DNA of 64,000 bases from an uncultured Candidatus Saccharibacteria bacterium (GTDB lineage: Bacteria > Patescibacteria > Saccharimonadia > Saccharimonadales > JAEWBQ01): contig CAMPGV010000001.1 of assembly GCA_946885745.1 (NCBI GenBank), forward strand, positions 12,261 to 76,260. Direction: 5' to 3'. Made by a program: the position numbers and the translations under genes. Below, piece by piece: positions 53,403 through 62,825 of the stretch. The first letter of the stretch is position 1, and each line of letters starts with the position of its first letter. A model generated the notes under the pieces. It saw only the letters and a list, made by a program, of their open reading frames with translations, was not told the DNA's origin and did no database searches.

Positions 53403-56282
53403 TTATACAACGATACTTACTAGGCGACCAGGGATGTAGATCACCTTCGTTGGCTCTTTGTCTTGGAGGAACTTAATCACGTTCTCTTCGGCGAGTGCTT
53501 GCTGCTTGATCACATCTTCGGTAGCGTCAGTTGCGACGCTCAGCTTGGCACGAACCTTGCCATTCACCTGTACAATAATGGTCATCGCCTCATCGGCAAT
53601 CATACCCTCTTCCCAGACTGGCCAGCCGGCGGCTTCGATCATACTATCGTTGCCAAGCTGCTGCCATAACTCAGCGCTCATGTGCGGCGCAAACGGTGCA
53701 AGCATACGAACCAATGCACCAAGAGCATCGGACCAAGCTTCTTCCGAGAAGCCATCAGTCTTGAGTTTATATAAGTCATTAACATATTCCATCATTGCAG
53801 CGATAGCCGTGTTGAAGCTTAAACGGTGGTAGTCGTCAGACACCTTGCGCACCGTCTTGTGCTGTGCGCGGCGCACCGCGCTATCCTGTTCACTGCGAGG
53901 CTGCTTCTCGGCATCAATATACTCTTGAGTAAGTGTCCAGACACGATTCAGGAAGCGGTAAACACCAGCAATACCACGTGAGTCCCATGGCGCATCGAGC
54001 TCTAGTGGCCCCATAAAGAGGAGGTATGTACGAAGGGCGTCGGCACCATAGCCCTGATCAATCACATCAAGTGGGTCAATAACATTACCTTTGCTCTTGC
54101 TCATCTTCGTGCCGTCTTCGGCATTGATATAGCCATGGTAGACCAGTTTTTTCACAGGCTCGTTGAAATTAACTAAGCCCATGTCCTTAAATACGTGCGT
54201 CCAGAAGCGGACGTACAAAAGGTGCGCCACGGCATGGTCACCACCGACGTAAAAGTCAACCGGCGCCCAGGCATTAGCAACTTCACTATCCCAGACTTTC
54301 TCGGCATTGCGAGGATCGGTGTAGCGCAACAAGTACCAGCTGCTACACGCGTAACCATCCATCGTGTCTGTTTCCCGCTTCGCAGGCTCACCGCATGTCG
54401 GACAGGTTGTATTGACCCAATCTTCAACGCTTGCAAGCACCGATTTGCCATCGCCCTTTGGTGCATAATCAGCTACTTCTGGCAACATAACCGGAAGCTG
54501 ATCTTCTGGTACCGCAACCGCGCCATGTACTTCACAGTGGATGATTGGGATTGGCGCCCCCCAGTAGCGTTGACGGCTAATTAGCCAGTCGCGCATCTTA
54601 TACGTCGTCTTAGCACGACCTAGCTCCTGCTGCTCAAGCCAGGCAACGATTTCTTCACGTGCTTCGCTCGTACTCATGCCGTCGAAGACACCGGAGTTAA
54701 CCAGAAGCCCCTCGCGCACTTCAGGATCTATCGTCTTTCCCTCTAGATATGCATGCCATGCGTCGCGATGACCCGCCCAGGTGAGACGGCCGGCAACATC
54801 TTCCTTCTTTACCCATTCGATAGTGTGCTTACCTTCGTCGATCTCACTCTCCACTTGAACTGAAGGATCAACGACAACCTCAAAGAATGTACCCCATACC
54901 TTCTGGTTACGCTGTTTGGTTTCTCGGTGGTAAATACCCGAGCTATAAGGTGACGCCTGCTGTATACCTACAACATTCGTAAAGCCAACCTCCTCAATAA
55001 TCTCACGGCGCAAGGCAGCTTCTGTCGTCTCATCAGACTCCTCAATGCCGCCGCCCACAAAGTGAACATGGTGCTCGTTTTCAATCTGCAGCAAGTAATT
55101 GCCATTGCCGTCTGTGATTATCGCATCAACCACAGGCCTATTTAGCGTCTCGAAGCCATCACGCGGAGCGTCACGCCCCTCTCCGGATACATACTGCGCC
55201 ACTACCTGAATAATCGGCAGCTTAAACTTCATGGCAAACTCATAGTCGCGCTCATCGTGAGCTGGCACCGCCATGACCGCACCGGTGCCATAGCCACCGA
55301 GCACGTAATCGGCAACCCAAATCGCAACCGGCTGACCCGTCGCAGGATTGATAGCATAGCTGCCCGTAAAGACACCTGTCTTCTCTTTGCCTTCGCTCAT
55401 GCGCTCGATTTCAGACTTTTTCAATGCGCCGGCTATATACGCTTCAACTGATTCGCGCATGTCATTAGTAGCAAGAGCCTTTGCTAGTGTGTGCTCCGGC
55501 GCAAGCACAACAAAGCTCGCACCAAACAGTGTGTCAGGGCGAGTTGAGAAAACAGTAATCACATCATCACGACCGTCGACCTTAAATTCAATTTCCGCAC
55601 CTTGTGAACGACCAATCCAGTTGGTCTGGGCGGTCTTAATCTTGTCCGGCCAATCAAGAGCAGGGATCTCTTCGAGAAGCGCGTCAGCGTAGTCTGTAAT
55701 CTTGAAGAACCATTGGTTCATGGCCTTCTTCACGACCTCTGTACCACAGCGCCAACACTTGCCGCCTTCTACCTGCTCGTTCGCAAGGACCGTCTTATCA
55801 ACAGGACACCACCACTGCATACTATTCTTCTGATACGCTAGGCCACGCTCAAAGAATTTGGTGAAGATCCACTGCGTCCATCGGTAATACTCAGGGTCAC
55901 TCGTATTGAGCTCACGATCCCAATCGATACTGACGCCCATGCGCTTGAACTGCTTTTTGAAGTTCTCAATATTTGTCTTTGTTACTTCAGCCGGAGGTGT
56001 ACCGGTTTTAATAGCGTAGTTTTCCGCTGGCAAACCAAACGTGTCCCAACCCATTGGGTTGAGTACGTCATGGCCGTGTTGTCGGTGGAAGCGCGCAATC
56101 GCATCGACAATCGAATAACTAAAGGCATGCCCAGTATGCATACCGGCCCCGCTAGGGTATGGGAACATGCCGGAGACATATAATTTACGTTCCGATGGAT
56201 GTGTCGGAGCGGCATAAACAGCCTGGTCCTGCCAGACTGTTTGCCATTTTGGTTCGATTTCAGATGGATTGTAGCGCTTCAT
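53403..56282 (-). CDS. leuS: Leucyl-tRNA synthetase with an inserted Nudix domain
   Basis: 959 aa, about 100-150 longer than usual. The HIGH motif reads HTGH (49-52), KMSKS is at 726-730, and zinc-type CPVD...CWRC lies near 159-179. The editing (CP1) domain ends with VPAHDERDYEFA (339-350). Directly after it, residues about 362-518 are a Nudix domain with a perfect box at 412-434 (G412, E418, R426-E427, E430-E431, G433). Normal LeuRS sequence resumes at LLVNSGVFDGM (526) and RDWLISRQRYWGAPIP. In E. coli this spot is a short loop. TACAAT lies 9 bases before the ATG. Confidence 0.95.
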   Translation of the reverse strand: MKRYNPSEIEPKWQTVWQDQAVYAAPTHPSERKLYVSGMFPYPSGAGMHTGHAFSYSIVDAIARFHRQHGHDVLNPMGWDTFGLPAENYAIKTGTPPAEVTKTNIENFKKQFKRMGVSIDWDRELNTSDPEYYRWTQWIFTKFFERGLAYQKNSMQWWCPVDKTVLANEQVEGGKCWRCGTEVVKKAMNQWFFKITDYADALLEEIPALDWPDKIKTAQTNWIGRSQGAEIEFKVDGRDDVITVFSTRPDTLFGASFVVLAPEHTLAKALATNDMRESVEAYIAGALKKSEIERMSEGKEKTGVFTGSYAINPATGQPVAIWVADYVLGGYGTGAVMAVPAHDERDYEFAMKFKLPIIQVVAQYVSGEGRDAPRDGFETLNRPVVDAIITDGNGNYLLQIENEHHVHFVGGGIEESDETTEAALRREIIEEVGFTNVVGIQQASPYSSGIYHRETKQRNQKVWGTFFEVVVDPSVQVESEIDEGKHTIEWVKKEDVAGRLTWAGHRDAWHAYLEGKTIDPEVREGLLVNSGVFDGMSTSEAREEIVAWLEQQELGRAKTTYKMRDWLISRQRYWGAPIPIIHCEVHGAVAVPEDQLPVMLPEVADYAPKGDGKSVLASVEDWVNTTCPTCGEPAKRETDTMDGYACSSWYLLRYTDPRNAEKVWDSEVANAWAPVDFYVGGDHAVAHLLYVRFWTHVFKDMGLVNFNEPVKKLVYHGYINAEDGTKMSKSKGNVIDPLDVIDQGYGADALRTYLLFMGPLELDAPWDSRGIAGVYRFLNRVWTLTQEYIDAEKQPRSEQDSAVRRAQHKTVRKVSDDYHRLSFNTAIAAMMEYVNDLYKLKTDGFSEEAWSDALGALVRMLAPFAPHMSAELWQQLGNDSMIEAAGWPVWEEGMIADEAMTIIVQVNGKVRAKLSVATDATEDVIKQQALAEENVIKFLQDKEPTKVIYIPGRLVSIVV
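54729..55199 (-). other. Nudix domain embedded in leuS
   Basis: This segment codes LeuRS residues about 362-518. It begins with VVDAIITDGNGNYLLQIE, has the complete Nudix box and ends before the conserved LeuRS loop. Flanking synthetase sequence is in frame on both sides, so this is a domain insertion and not a frameshift or separate gene. Confidence 0.9.
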
Positions 56283-56319
56283 ATCCTTACTATTGTAACA
56301 GATACGGCAGCGGCAGATA

Positions 56320-57621
56320 TTATAGCTCGAGGTCCTGGCTCATCAGCTCTTCTTCCATCTGCATCATGTCGTCGTCAGTAGATACCCCACCCATTACACT
56401 TACCATGAGTGCCTCAATGTCGCTCTGAATTTCTTCGACTGGCACAGTGTTCTTTGGGGCGTCGATTGACACAGGCTTATTGAATGTTGGGTTGAGAACA
56501 AATGTAGCCTTGCTTGTGCCATCTTTATCACTACCGGTGATCTTAAGCTTTGCAAGCTCATGCGTCCACTGGTTTGCCCATAGTTCAACATCGGTCGCCA
56601 CGTCACTGTCGTCACCCTTGAGCAGCTCATTTTCATCAAGTTTGAAATCCTTGTTACACTTTTGCAACTCGGCGTATAGCTTGGTGTTTTTCGAATCAGC
56701 AATGAACGCCTTTGCCTTCTGCTGATCAACAGTGAGCTTGTAGCCCAGATTGCCATCTTGCTCACCGAGAGATTCCTTCACGGTCACAAAGCGCTGCTTC
56801 TTGTAAATATCAAGGACTTCCTGTGAATAGCTCTTGTCGGCTTCAACCTTTTTGCTAAGGTCAGTAAAACACTGACTCTGCTGCTTCGAGTCCTCATCCT
56901 GCATACTGTCGGCACTCACCTTGATCCATTTGTTGTCTACCTTCGCAATTAAGGCATCAAGCTCGGCCGTCGAAGATCCGCCCATCATCTGCATAAAGGT
57001 ATTAGCAAGGTCCTTCGCATTGGCAATCTTGAAGTATACAGTATTGTCCTGACTTACAAGCAGACTACCGTTTACAGCCACACTAGCCGCACCCATAGTG
57101 ATCGTGGCCTTGGCGTTACCCGAGAAAGCAGCGTTTGTTGCTGCTCCGTCAAAATCAACCTTCAAGTTGGCTGACTGGGCAGTCGTATCGAGGGTGCCTT
57201 TATAGCTCATCGTCTCTGCAGTGAGTGCTTTGACGAGGCTGTCGGTTACGACCTTATCTGGATTCTGGTACCAGAACTGGTACGCAGCAGCCGTACCGCC
57301 TAAAAGAAGTACAGCCGAAGCGGCAATGATGCCAATTAGAAATGGCTTCTTTGAACGCTTTGGCGCAGGAGCGGCAGTCGCCACCACTGGCTCCACTACA
57401 GTAGGAGTGTTGTTAATAGGTGTGTCGAATGCTGCCTGCGGCTGCGGCGCCGGTTCAGCGTTAATCTGATCACCCAACACATCTTGCTGTTGCGGGACAT
57501 CGGAAGTCGTCGCCGGTTCGGTTTCCTGGGGAATGGGCTGGCTTGTTGACCAAGGATCCTGACGTGGTGTCGGCTCCTGATTTGGTTGGTTTGGGTCGGG
57601 CATATTATTCTGCGGGTTCAT
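56320..57621 (-). CDS. Surface-exposed membrane-anchored protein of unknown function
   Basis: 433 aa. A cytoplasmic Pro/Gln/Asn-rich N-terminus (1-92) precedes one helix (about 93-116, KKPFLIGIIAASAVLLLGG) and an extracytoplasmic domain (about 120-433). Only two Cys (C242, C320 approximately) are present and may pair. The extracellular part alternates beta strands with lipoprotein-like repeats, as in LolA-type or LppX-like folds, but I cannot assign it. Its acidic C-terminus is Met/Glu-rich. Confidence 0.7.
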   Translation of the reverse strand: MNPQNNMPDPNQPNQEPTPRQDPWSTSQPIPQETEPATTSDVPQQQDVLGDQINAEPAPQPQAAFDTPINNTPTVVEPVVATAAPAPKRSKKPFLIGIIAASAVLLLGGTAAAYQFWYQNPDKVVTDSLVKALTAETMSYKGTLDTTAQSANLKVDFDGAATNAAFSGNAKATITMGAASVAVNGSLLVSQDNTVYFKIANAKDLANTFMQMMGGSSTAELDALIAKVDNKWIKVSADSMQDEDSKQQSQCFTDLSKKVEADKSYSQEVLDIYKKQRFVTVKESLGEQDGNLGYKLTVDQQKAKAFIADSKNTKLYAELQKCNKDFKLDENELLKGDDSDVATDVELWANQWTHELAKLKITGSDKDGTSKATFVLNPTFNKPVSIDAPKNTVPVEEIQSDIEALMVSVMGGVSTDDDMMQMEEELMSQDLEL

Positions 57622-57675
57622 GAAACACTCCTAGCTGGTATACAACTTAAGCTTATATCACGCCCGGTGAAAAAT

Positions 57676-58956
57676 CTAGGAAAGACTTTGGAAAAAAGCT
57701 TCTTTGGTTTTAAGCCAGCCTGGCGATTGCCGGACCAGTTCATCCTCTTCACTCATAACGCATAGCACTTTGATAGCCTCTTCAAGGTAGACGCCACCCT
57801 GCGATCCTTTTACTAGGATTACCGCACCCGGCTCAGTGACACTGCGAGCAAAACCACCCGCCTCAATCGCGCTCTTGAAGCTCTTGACTTGACAGCCTCG
57901 TGCTCGTGCTGCAGGCGCCAGATACTTCTCTGCGTCTTCGCCGACAGTAATAACCCAAGAAAGCAATGACGGGTCACACAATGCGCCAAGTTTCGTATGC
58001 TCCTCTGCTGAGCTATCACCAAGCTCGTTCATCATTCCTAAAATAGCAATGCGCTGCGGTGCTTGCAGGCCATAAAGCGTCTGGAGTGCCGAACTTGCCG
58101 CGACGGGGCTAGAGTTGTAACTGTCGTCAATGATAATTGTGCCGTCGATGCCACGCAGCAGGTTCATTCGCCCTGGTACCGGCCGAAGGAGCGCCAGACC
58201 AGCCTTAATTTCTTCCGGCGTCAGACCAAGCTTAACCGCTACAGCCACCGCGCCCATTGCCGGGCGAATACTGTGCTCACCTACAAGCTTAATTGTTGCA
58301 GTAAACGATTCAGCATAGCCAGCCGCAATCACTTGCCCTTTGTAGCCATCTTCTAACGTAAAGTCCTGCTGCTCAAAGCGGTACTCGGCAGCTGCGGTTG
58401 TGCCATACGTCGTCAGATTTGGGTTTGTTAGAAAATTCGCAAAGCGACCGTCGATATCGTCACGATTGATAATTGCGAGCTCGGCCATATTGGCCGCAGC
58501 CAGCTCTTCCTCGGCTACCGCTTCAAGTGTATGGAAGAATTCCATATGTTCTGGCGTAACCGCCGTCACGACGGCAATATGCGGCTTCAAGTAGCGCCCA
58601 AAAGTCGCCATATCACCAGGATGATCCGAACCGAGCTCGGCAATAATCACATCGACGCCAGTCGGCTCCTTGATACGTTTTCGAGCCGCAGCAAACACCG
58701 ATAGCCATGCACCAAGACTACGAATATTATCAGGATATTCAATACCAAGGATGGCGCACGGAGCGCTGAGATGAGTATTGTGATTGCCTTTTTGAAGCGC
58801 CACACGATAGCGACGCGAGAGGAGTGTCGCAATCGCCTGCTTTGTACTTGTCTTACCGACACTGCCAGCCACAACTACAAGTTTTACTTCAGGGTGTTTT
58901 TTGAAGTACTTAACGACATACTTTTCGAGCTTCTTCTGGATAAACTGTTTCATCAT
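57676..58956 (-). CDS. murF: Mur ligase, MurF-type
   Basis: 426 aa. GSVGKTSTK near residue 33 is the ATP loop, HNTHLSAP near 60, ELGSDHPGDM near 104, TAVTPEHMEFF near 130 and DDSYNSSPVA near 270 are Mur ligase landmarks. Lack of an obvious N-terminal UDP-binding domain means it is shorter than E. coli MurF by about 25 residues. It most probably adds D-Ala-D-Ala in peptidoglycan synthesis. The ATG at 58956 follows TATGAT by 10 bases. Confidence 0.85.
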   Translation of the reverse strand: MMKQFIQKKLEKYVVKYFKKHPEVKLVVVAGSVGKTSTKQAIATLLSRRYRVALQKGNHNTHLSAPCAILGIEYPDNIRSLGAWLSVFAAARKRIKEPTGVDVIIAELGSDHPGDMATFGRYLKPHIAVVTAVTPEHMEFFHTLEAVAEEELAAANMAELAIINRDDIDGRFANFLTNPNLTTYGTTAAAEYRFEQQDFTLEDGYKGQVIAAGYAESFTATIKLVGEHSIRPAMGAVAVAVKLGLTPEEIKAGLALLRPVPGRMNLLRGIDGTIIIDDSYNSSPVAASSALQTLYGLQAPQRIAILGMMNELGDSSAEEHTKLGALCDPSLLSWVITVGEDAEKYLAPAARARGCQVKSFKSAIEAGGFARSVTEPGAVILVKGSQGGVYLEEAIKVLCVMSEEDELVRQSPGWLKTKEAFFQSLS

Positions 58957-59023
58957 ACTTATTCTTATCATAGCCGATTGGTCCTATACGAGCCAGTCTA
59001 TGTCTTTACAGTTAAAATTAATG

Positions 59024-59440
59024 TTACGACTCGGCAATCTCCGCAGCATTAGCAATAGAAATCAACTGTTTCAATTTTTCTGAGTCAACATCGGCCAACT
59101 TATTGATATAGATACAGCCTTTACCAATCTTGTACTTCCCCAAATTCTGCACCTTTGCGGTAAGCTCCGCCGCGTCATATGTAAGATACAGTGAGAATTT
59201 TCCCGTACCTGGTGCAAAACCAATCCGCATCCAGTCACCCTCGCGGCCGGCTTTCGACTTGTAATGGAACGTTCCAAAACCAACGATCCGTGAGCCCCAT
59301 AGTACAGGCGGCTCACCGGATATACTTTGCATAATCTCTATAAGCGTCTCTGCATCGGTTTGCTGACCTGTCGGTAGGCTCGCAATAAAATCAGCAATAT
59401 CTCGGTTGGTTGGCCGTGTCTTGTTTTCGTTTTTCGCCAT
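59024..59440 (-). CDS. DUF1801 protein (YdhG-like)
   Basis: 138 aa. RDIADFIASLPTGQQTDAETLIEIM near the start, LWGSRIVGFGTFHY near 48 and GCIYINKLADVD near 108 match DUF1801. Members have an unknown function. The gene ends close to the Mur ligase start region and lies 8 bases after the DUF1761 gene. Confidence 0.8.
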   Translation of the reverse strand: MAKNENKTRPTNRDIADFIASLPTGQQTDAETLIEIMQSISGEPPVLWGSRIVGFGTFHYKSKAGREGDWMRIGFAPGTGKFSLYLTYDAAELTAKVQNLGKYKIGKGCIYINKLADVDSEKLKQLISIANAAEIAES

Positions 59441-59448
59441 AGATAGTC

Positions 59449-59862
59449 CTAAAATAGGCTAATTACCCATGCACCCACTAGTGTCGCCGCGAGTGAGCCA
59501 CCGATTGAAATAGCGATCTTCTTCGCAATCCACTTACCTTCAGTTCCCCCGAAGATAACCGACGAGATTTCGGTTGGGACAATAAATCCAAGCCAAAGAA
59601 CAAAGGCGGTAATATACCAAGCCATATCAGGTACTGCCGCCAGGAAATACGCGAGAGCCCAGGCAGAAATCAGCGTAACCAGCACTTGTAGGCCATAGTA
59701 TGGACCCATCTTTGATTGCATCTCTTGCTGTTCTTTTTTACTTAACTTTTCAAAGCCATGCATTTCGCCCCATGCTTTTGCAAACGGAACCATATACCAA
59801 AATGCACCCACGGCAAACATTGCTACCGTCGCCACAAGAACTGCTACAAAGTTAATTTCCAT
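59449..59862 (-). CDS. DUF1761 membrane protein
   Basis: 137 aa with four helices. VGAFWYMVPFAKAW near residue 18 and FVLWLGFIVPTEISSVIFGG near 86 match DUF1761. Function is unknown. GAAAGGGTAGT lies before the ATG. Confidence 0.8.
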   Translation of the reverse strand: MEINFVAVLVATVAMFAVGAFWYMVPFAKAWGEMHGFEKLSKKEQQEMQSKMGPYYGLQVLVTLISAWALAYFLAAVPDMAWYITAFVLWLGFIVPTEISSVIFGGTEGKWIAKKIAISIGGSLAATLVGAWVISLF

Positions 59863-59940
59863 ACTACCCTTTCGTTATATTGTGCCCTTATTCTACTCCG
59901 CTTAGCGCAGCTTTTAAAAGGGCACTAAGCACGCGAGTAA

Positions 59941-60162
59941 TTACTGATCAGCGCGAGGCGTACTGTCGATCACGTCAGCCGGCTTAAGTGGCATGACTAA
60001 CCACAGGATGAGGTACGGAATCAAACCCGGGAAACCGCCCGGTAGCAGCAAAAGAATAAAAATAACGCGGATGATAGTGGCGTCGATATTAAAATACTCT
60101 GCCAAACCTCCGCAGACACCAGCGATCTTTTTGTTTGTTGATGATCGATATAACTTTTTCAT
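59941..60162 (-). CDS. PspC-domain small membrane protein
   Basis: 73 aa. KKLYRSSTNKKIAGVCGGLAEYF followed by a helix pair (about 30-57) is the PspC domain, named from the phage-shock protein that senses envelope stress. The ATG at 60162 lies 8 bases after GGAGG; an in-frame ATG two codons upstream would be too close. Confidence 0.9.
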   Translation of the reverse strand: MKKLYRSSTNKKIAGVCGGLAEYFNIDATIIRVIFILLLLPGGFPGLIPYLILWLVMPLKPADVIDSTPRADQ

Positions 60163-60201
60163 ATTCATAACCTCCACTTCTATTGTAGATGATGAGCGTG
60201 G

Positions 60202-60819
60202 TTACTGAGAAGCACGGTAAGCACTAGGCGGAATTGGCATATCCTGCAAGGCTCGAGCGACCGCCACTAGCACATTTGCCGCCGTTTTGCCCGTGGTAAT
60301 CGACCACTCGTGCCGATAGTCGGTTTCGGTATACGACTCTCCCGGGCCGGGCCCTTTGTTCCAGTATGTCCAAGCTTGACCAGGAATGGTGTAGCCAATA
60401 TCAATCAACGCACCACTAATTTCGCTAATCACGTGATGCGCCCCGTCTTCATTGCCCGTGCACACAACACCCGCAACTCTGTTATAGGCGACCGGTAACC
60501 CATCGTCGCTCATTTCGGAAATCATGGCATCCATTCGCTCAAGTACACGCTGCGCAATACTCGACGGATGCCCCATCCAGGTTGGGCTTGCGATCACCAG
60601 AATATCAGCCTGTAGTAACTTATCGTGAATTGTTGGCCAGTCATCGTCCTCGCTTACTTTCGTGGTGATACCGGGCGGAACATACTTATCTGCAATCCGG
60701 ATCAACTCTGTTTCAACTTGCTGACTTTCAAGTTCATCGATTACCGCCCGTGCCAACGCCTCAGTGTTTGAAGTATCGGGCGAAGGCTTAAGGGTACAAT
60801 TGAGAATAACAGCGCGCAT
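60202..60819 (-). CDS. NADPH-dependent FMN reductase / flavodoxin-like protein
   Basis: 205 aa. NCTLKPSPDTSNTEAL near the N-terminus binds the FMN phosphate, ASPTWMGHPSSIAQRVLERMDA near 77 contacts the isoalloxazine ring, and GNEDGAHHV near 121 is conserved in the WrbA/Ric8-like flavodoxin-fold group. It probably reduces flavin or quinones. Confidence 0.8.
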   Translation of the reverse strand: MRAVILNCTLKPSPDTSNTEALARAVIDELESQQVETELIRIADKYVPPGITTKVSEDDDWPTIHDKLLQADILVIASPTWMGHPSSIAQRVLERMDAMISEMSDDGLPVAYNRVAGVVCTGNEDGAHHVISEISGALIDIGYTIPGQAWTYWNKGPGPGESYTETDYRHEWSITTGKTAANVLVAVARALQDMPIPPSAYRASQ

Positions 60820-60938
60820 CGCTTAGTGTGCCTCCTTCTGCTGAGTTAGTACTTCTAGCGTAGCGAGAAGGCGGCAACTTATCAGTAAGAATAGTTACAC
60901 CCAGAGAGACGGCTACTTGGCTATCCTAGTAATGCTCT

Positions 60939-61181
60939 TTATCTCCATGAAATCATCCCCTCCTCAGCCTTTACCCTCTCAACGTGATATTCCAATATAT
61001 CGCCCGGCTGGCAATTGAGCGCCTTACAAATCGCCTCCAGTGTCGACAGCCGTATCGCCTTCGCCTTGCCGTTTTTTAGGATCGACAAGTTTGCCATCGT
61101 GATGCCGACTTTATCGGCCAGCTCAGTGACGCTCATCTTACGCTTCGCCAACATGACATCGATATTGATTCGTATCGCCAT
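60939..61181 (-). CDS. Small XRE-family (YozG-like) transcriptional regulator
   Basis: 80 aa, almost entirely one helix-turn-helix: KRKMSVTELADKVGITMANLSILKNGKAKAIRLSTLEAICKALNCQPGDILEY. AGGAG lies 5 bases before the ATG at 61181. Such regulators are typically encoded beside DUF2975 proteins, as here. Confidence 0.9.
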   Translation of the reverse strand: MAIRINIDVMLAKRKMSVTELADKVGITMANLSILKNGKAKAIRLSTLEAICKALNCQPGDILEYHVERVKAEEGMISWR

Positions 61182-61189
61182 ACGCACTC

Positions 61190-61654
61190 CTAAACCGTTA
61201 GGTCATTCTCCGTTTTAATCGTAAGGGCATTTTGCACTAGCTTTTGTAGCACTGCCGCAAAGGTAGCCACTACAAGTGAGGCAAAGGTGATAATGAGACC
61301 CATTAGCACCACACCCGGCGCATCGTCGCGCTCCGCTACGGTATAGATATACGGCATACCAGCCGCAAACAAGCCGCTGATAATAATGGCGCAGTACTTG
61401 ATATTGATAAGGGCTTTCGCCGACTGCTCCGAGAAGGCCGCATTCTTATCAATATAATCAAGCAGTTTCATCGCCTGATAGAGGGCTACAAAGAAAGGTA
61501 TTGCCGCTACATATAGGCCGAGGAGTATGTAACGATAGCCGCCAACATTATCTGAGGCTATGCCTACAGGCAAAATAAATATACAAATAGCAAGCACAGC
61601 AAGCGCCAGCAATACCACAGCACCCTTCAAGAACAATGTCGATCCTCGTTTCAC
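61190..61654 (-). CDS. DUF2975 membrane protein
   Basis: 154 aa with four helices (about 10-30, 48-68, 95-115, 125-145). The pairing with a small XRE regulator 9 bases downstream is the usual DUF2975 context. The start is GTG with GAAAGG 8 bases upstream. Function is unknown. Confidence 0.85.
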   Translation of the reverse strand: MKRGSTLFLKGAVVLLALAVLAICIFILPVGIASDNVGGYRYILLGLYVAAIPFFVALYQAMKLLDYIDKNAAFSEQSAKALINIKYCAIIISGLFAAGMPYIYTVAERDDAPGVVLMGLIITFASLVVATFAAVLQKLVQNALTIKTENDLTV

Positions 61655-61712
61655 TCTATATACCTTTCTTATTAGCTATTATTCTATTTTTAGCATAATA
61701 TTTATCGTTTTA

Positions 61713-61728
61713 CAATAAATCTTTATTG
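61713..61728. promoter_or_regulatory. Candidate operator of the DUF2975/XRE operon
   Basis: The dyad CAATAAA-TC-TTTATTG is perfect over 7-bp arms and lies about 15 bases upstream of the minus-strand -10 box TATTAT (61700-61695). XRE regulators usually bind such dyads in their own promoter. Confidence 0.4.
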
Positions 61729-61825
61729 ATAAGGTCCATAATACAACCTGCTTATGATAATTCTCGAGGTTCGATAATATTAATTACTTCAGCCAATACT
61801 AAGAACTAATCCATACACTAAAAAT

Positions 61826-62119
61826 ATGAAATGCCCAAACGATCAAACAACACTTCTCATTAGCGAACGCCAAGGTATCGAAATCGATTACTGTCCAGAA
61901 TGTCGCGGCGTCTGGCTTGATAGAGGCGAGCTTGATAAGTTGATCGAAAAGAACGCAACAACTCCTCATGCTGAGCGTCGTTACGAATATGACAGCCTCA
62001 GAGGCGGCGACAGCGACTACCGCCAGGAATACAATACACACCGTGATGGTTCGTATCAGCACTCACCCCACAAGAAGAAGCACCGCGAATCGTTCCTGGG
62101 TGATATATTCGACTTCTAA
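61826..62119 (+). CDS. TFIIB-type zinc-ribbon protein
   Basis: 97 aa. MKCPND...YCPECRGVWLDRGELDKL (CPxC-like pairs at residues 3 and 23-26) is the zf-TFIIB domain. The remainder is charged and His/Tyr-rich, ending in FLGDIFDF. TACACT ends 6 bases before the ATG. Function is unknown. Confidence 0.85.
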   Translation: MKCPNDQTTLLISERQGIEIDYCPECRGVWLDRGELDKLIEKNATTPHAERRYEYDSLRGGDSDYRQEYNTHRDGSYQHSPHKKKHRESFLGDIFDF

Positions 62120-62174
62120 CTAGCGTTAGGAGGATAATTTTCCCCATACAGCCCATCCTACCAAGCTGCTTAGG

Positions 62175-62825
62175 TTACGCCTTTGGTGGAATGATGTCGG
62201 CATGGCGCACGTCTTTGCCGTGTAGGCCACCTTCTGGATTGATGTGATAAAACAGCACCTGTCCAAAGCCCATTTCGACTTCGGCGATTTCATCTTCGTG
62301 AATATCTTCGAGATGCTTCATGAGAGCACGGATAGAGTTGCCGTGCGCGACCAGCAGGATGTTCTCGCCCTTTTGCAGACGCGGCAGAATCTCCTTGTCA
62401 AAGTACGGCACGACACGACCATGGACGTCTTTGAGTGTTTCACCACCTGGCACCGGATAGTCCCAGCCGCGGCGAATCCCCTTGAAGGCCTCTTCGCCGA
62501 TTTCTTCCTGGACTTCCCATTTGTTTTTACCCGTCAGATCACCGTAGTCGCGTTCGTTCATTGCGCCCGCGATGACATGCGGCACGTCTTCATGTTCGCT
62601 ACCTTTCATGACGCCAGCGAGTGTCTGGTGGGTACGTTTTTGTTCCGATGTATAAACCGCATCGAACTTTACACCCTTCAGCAATTCGCCAATTTTAACG
62701 GCTTCGCCCTGCCCCTTTTCGGTCAGGCTAACATCGGTCAGTCCTGTCCATTTTCCAAGGAGGTTCCATTCTGATTCTGTGTGGCGGCTAATTACTAGTA
62801 AGCCTGTGGTTGGTAGCTCATTCAT
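62175..62825 (-). CDS. gpmA: 2,3-bisphosphoglycerate-dependent phosphoglycerate mutase
   Basis: 216 aa. SRHTESEWN near residues 13-21 contains the phospho-acceptor His15. TSEQKRTHQTL, NERDYGDLTGKNK and VAHGNSIRALMKHL (second His) are family landmarks. It interconverts 3- and 2-phosphoglycerate. CATAAT at 62832-62837 lies 6 bases before the ATG. It is divergent from eno, the next step of glycolysis. Confidence 0.95.
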   Translation of the reverse strand: MNELPTTGLLVISRHTESEWNLLGKWTGLTDVSLTEKGQGEAVKIGELLKGVKFDAVYTSEQKRTHQTLAGVMKGSEHEDVPHVIAGAMNERDYGDLTGKNKWEVQEEIGEEAFKGIRRGWDYPVPGGETLKDVHGRVVPYFDKEILPRLQKGENILLVAHGNSIRALMKHLEDIHEDEIAEVEMGFGQVLFYHINPEGGLHGKDVRHADIIPPKA

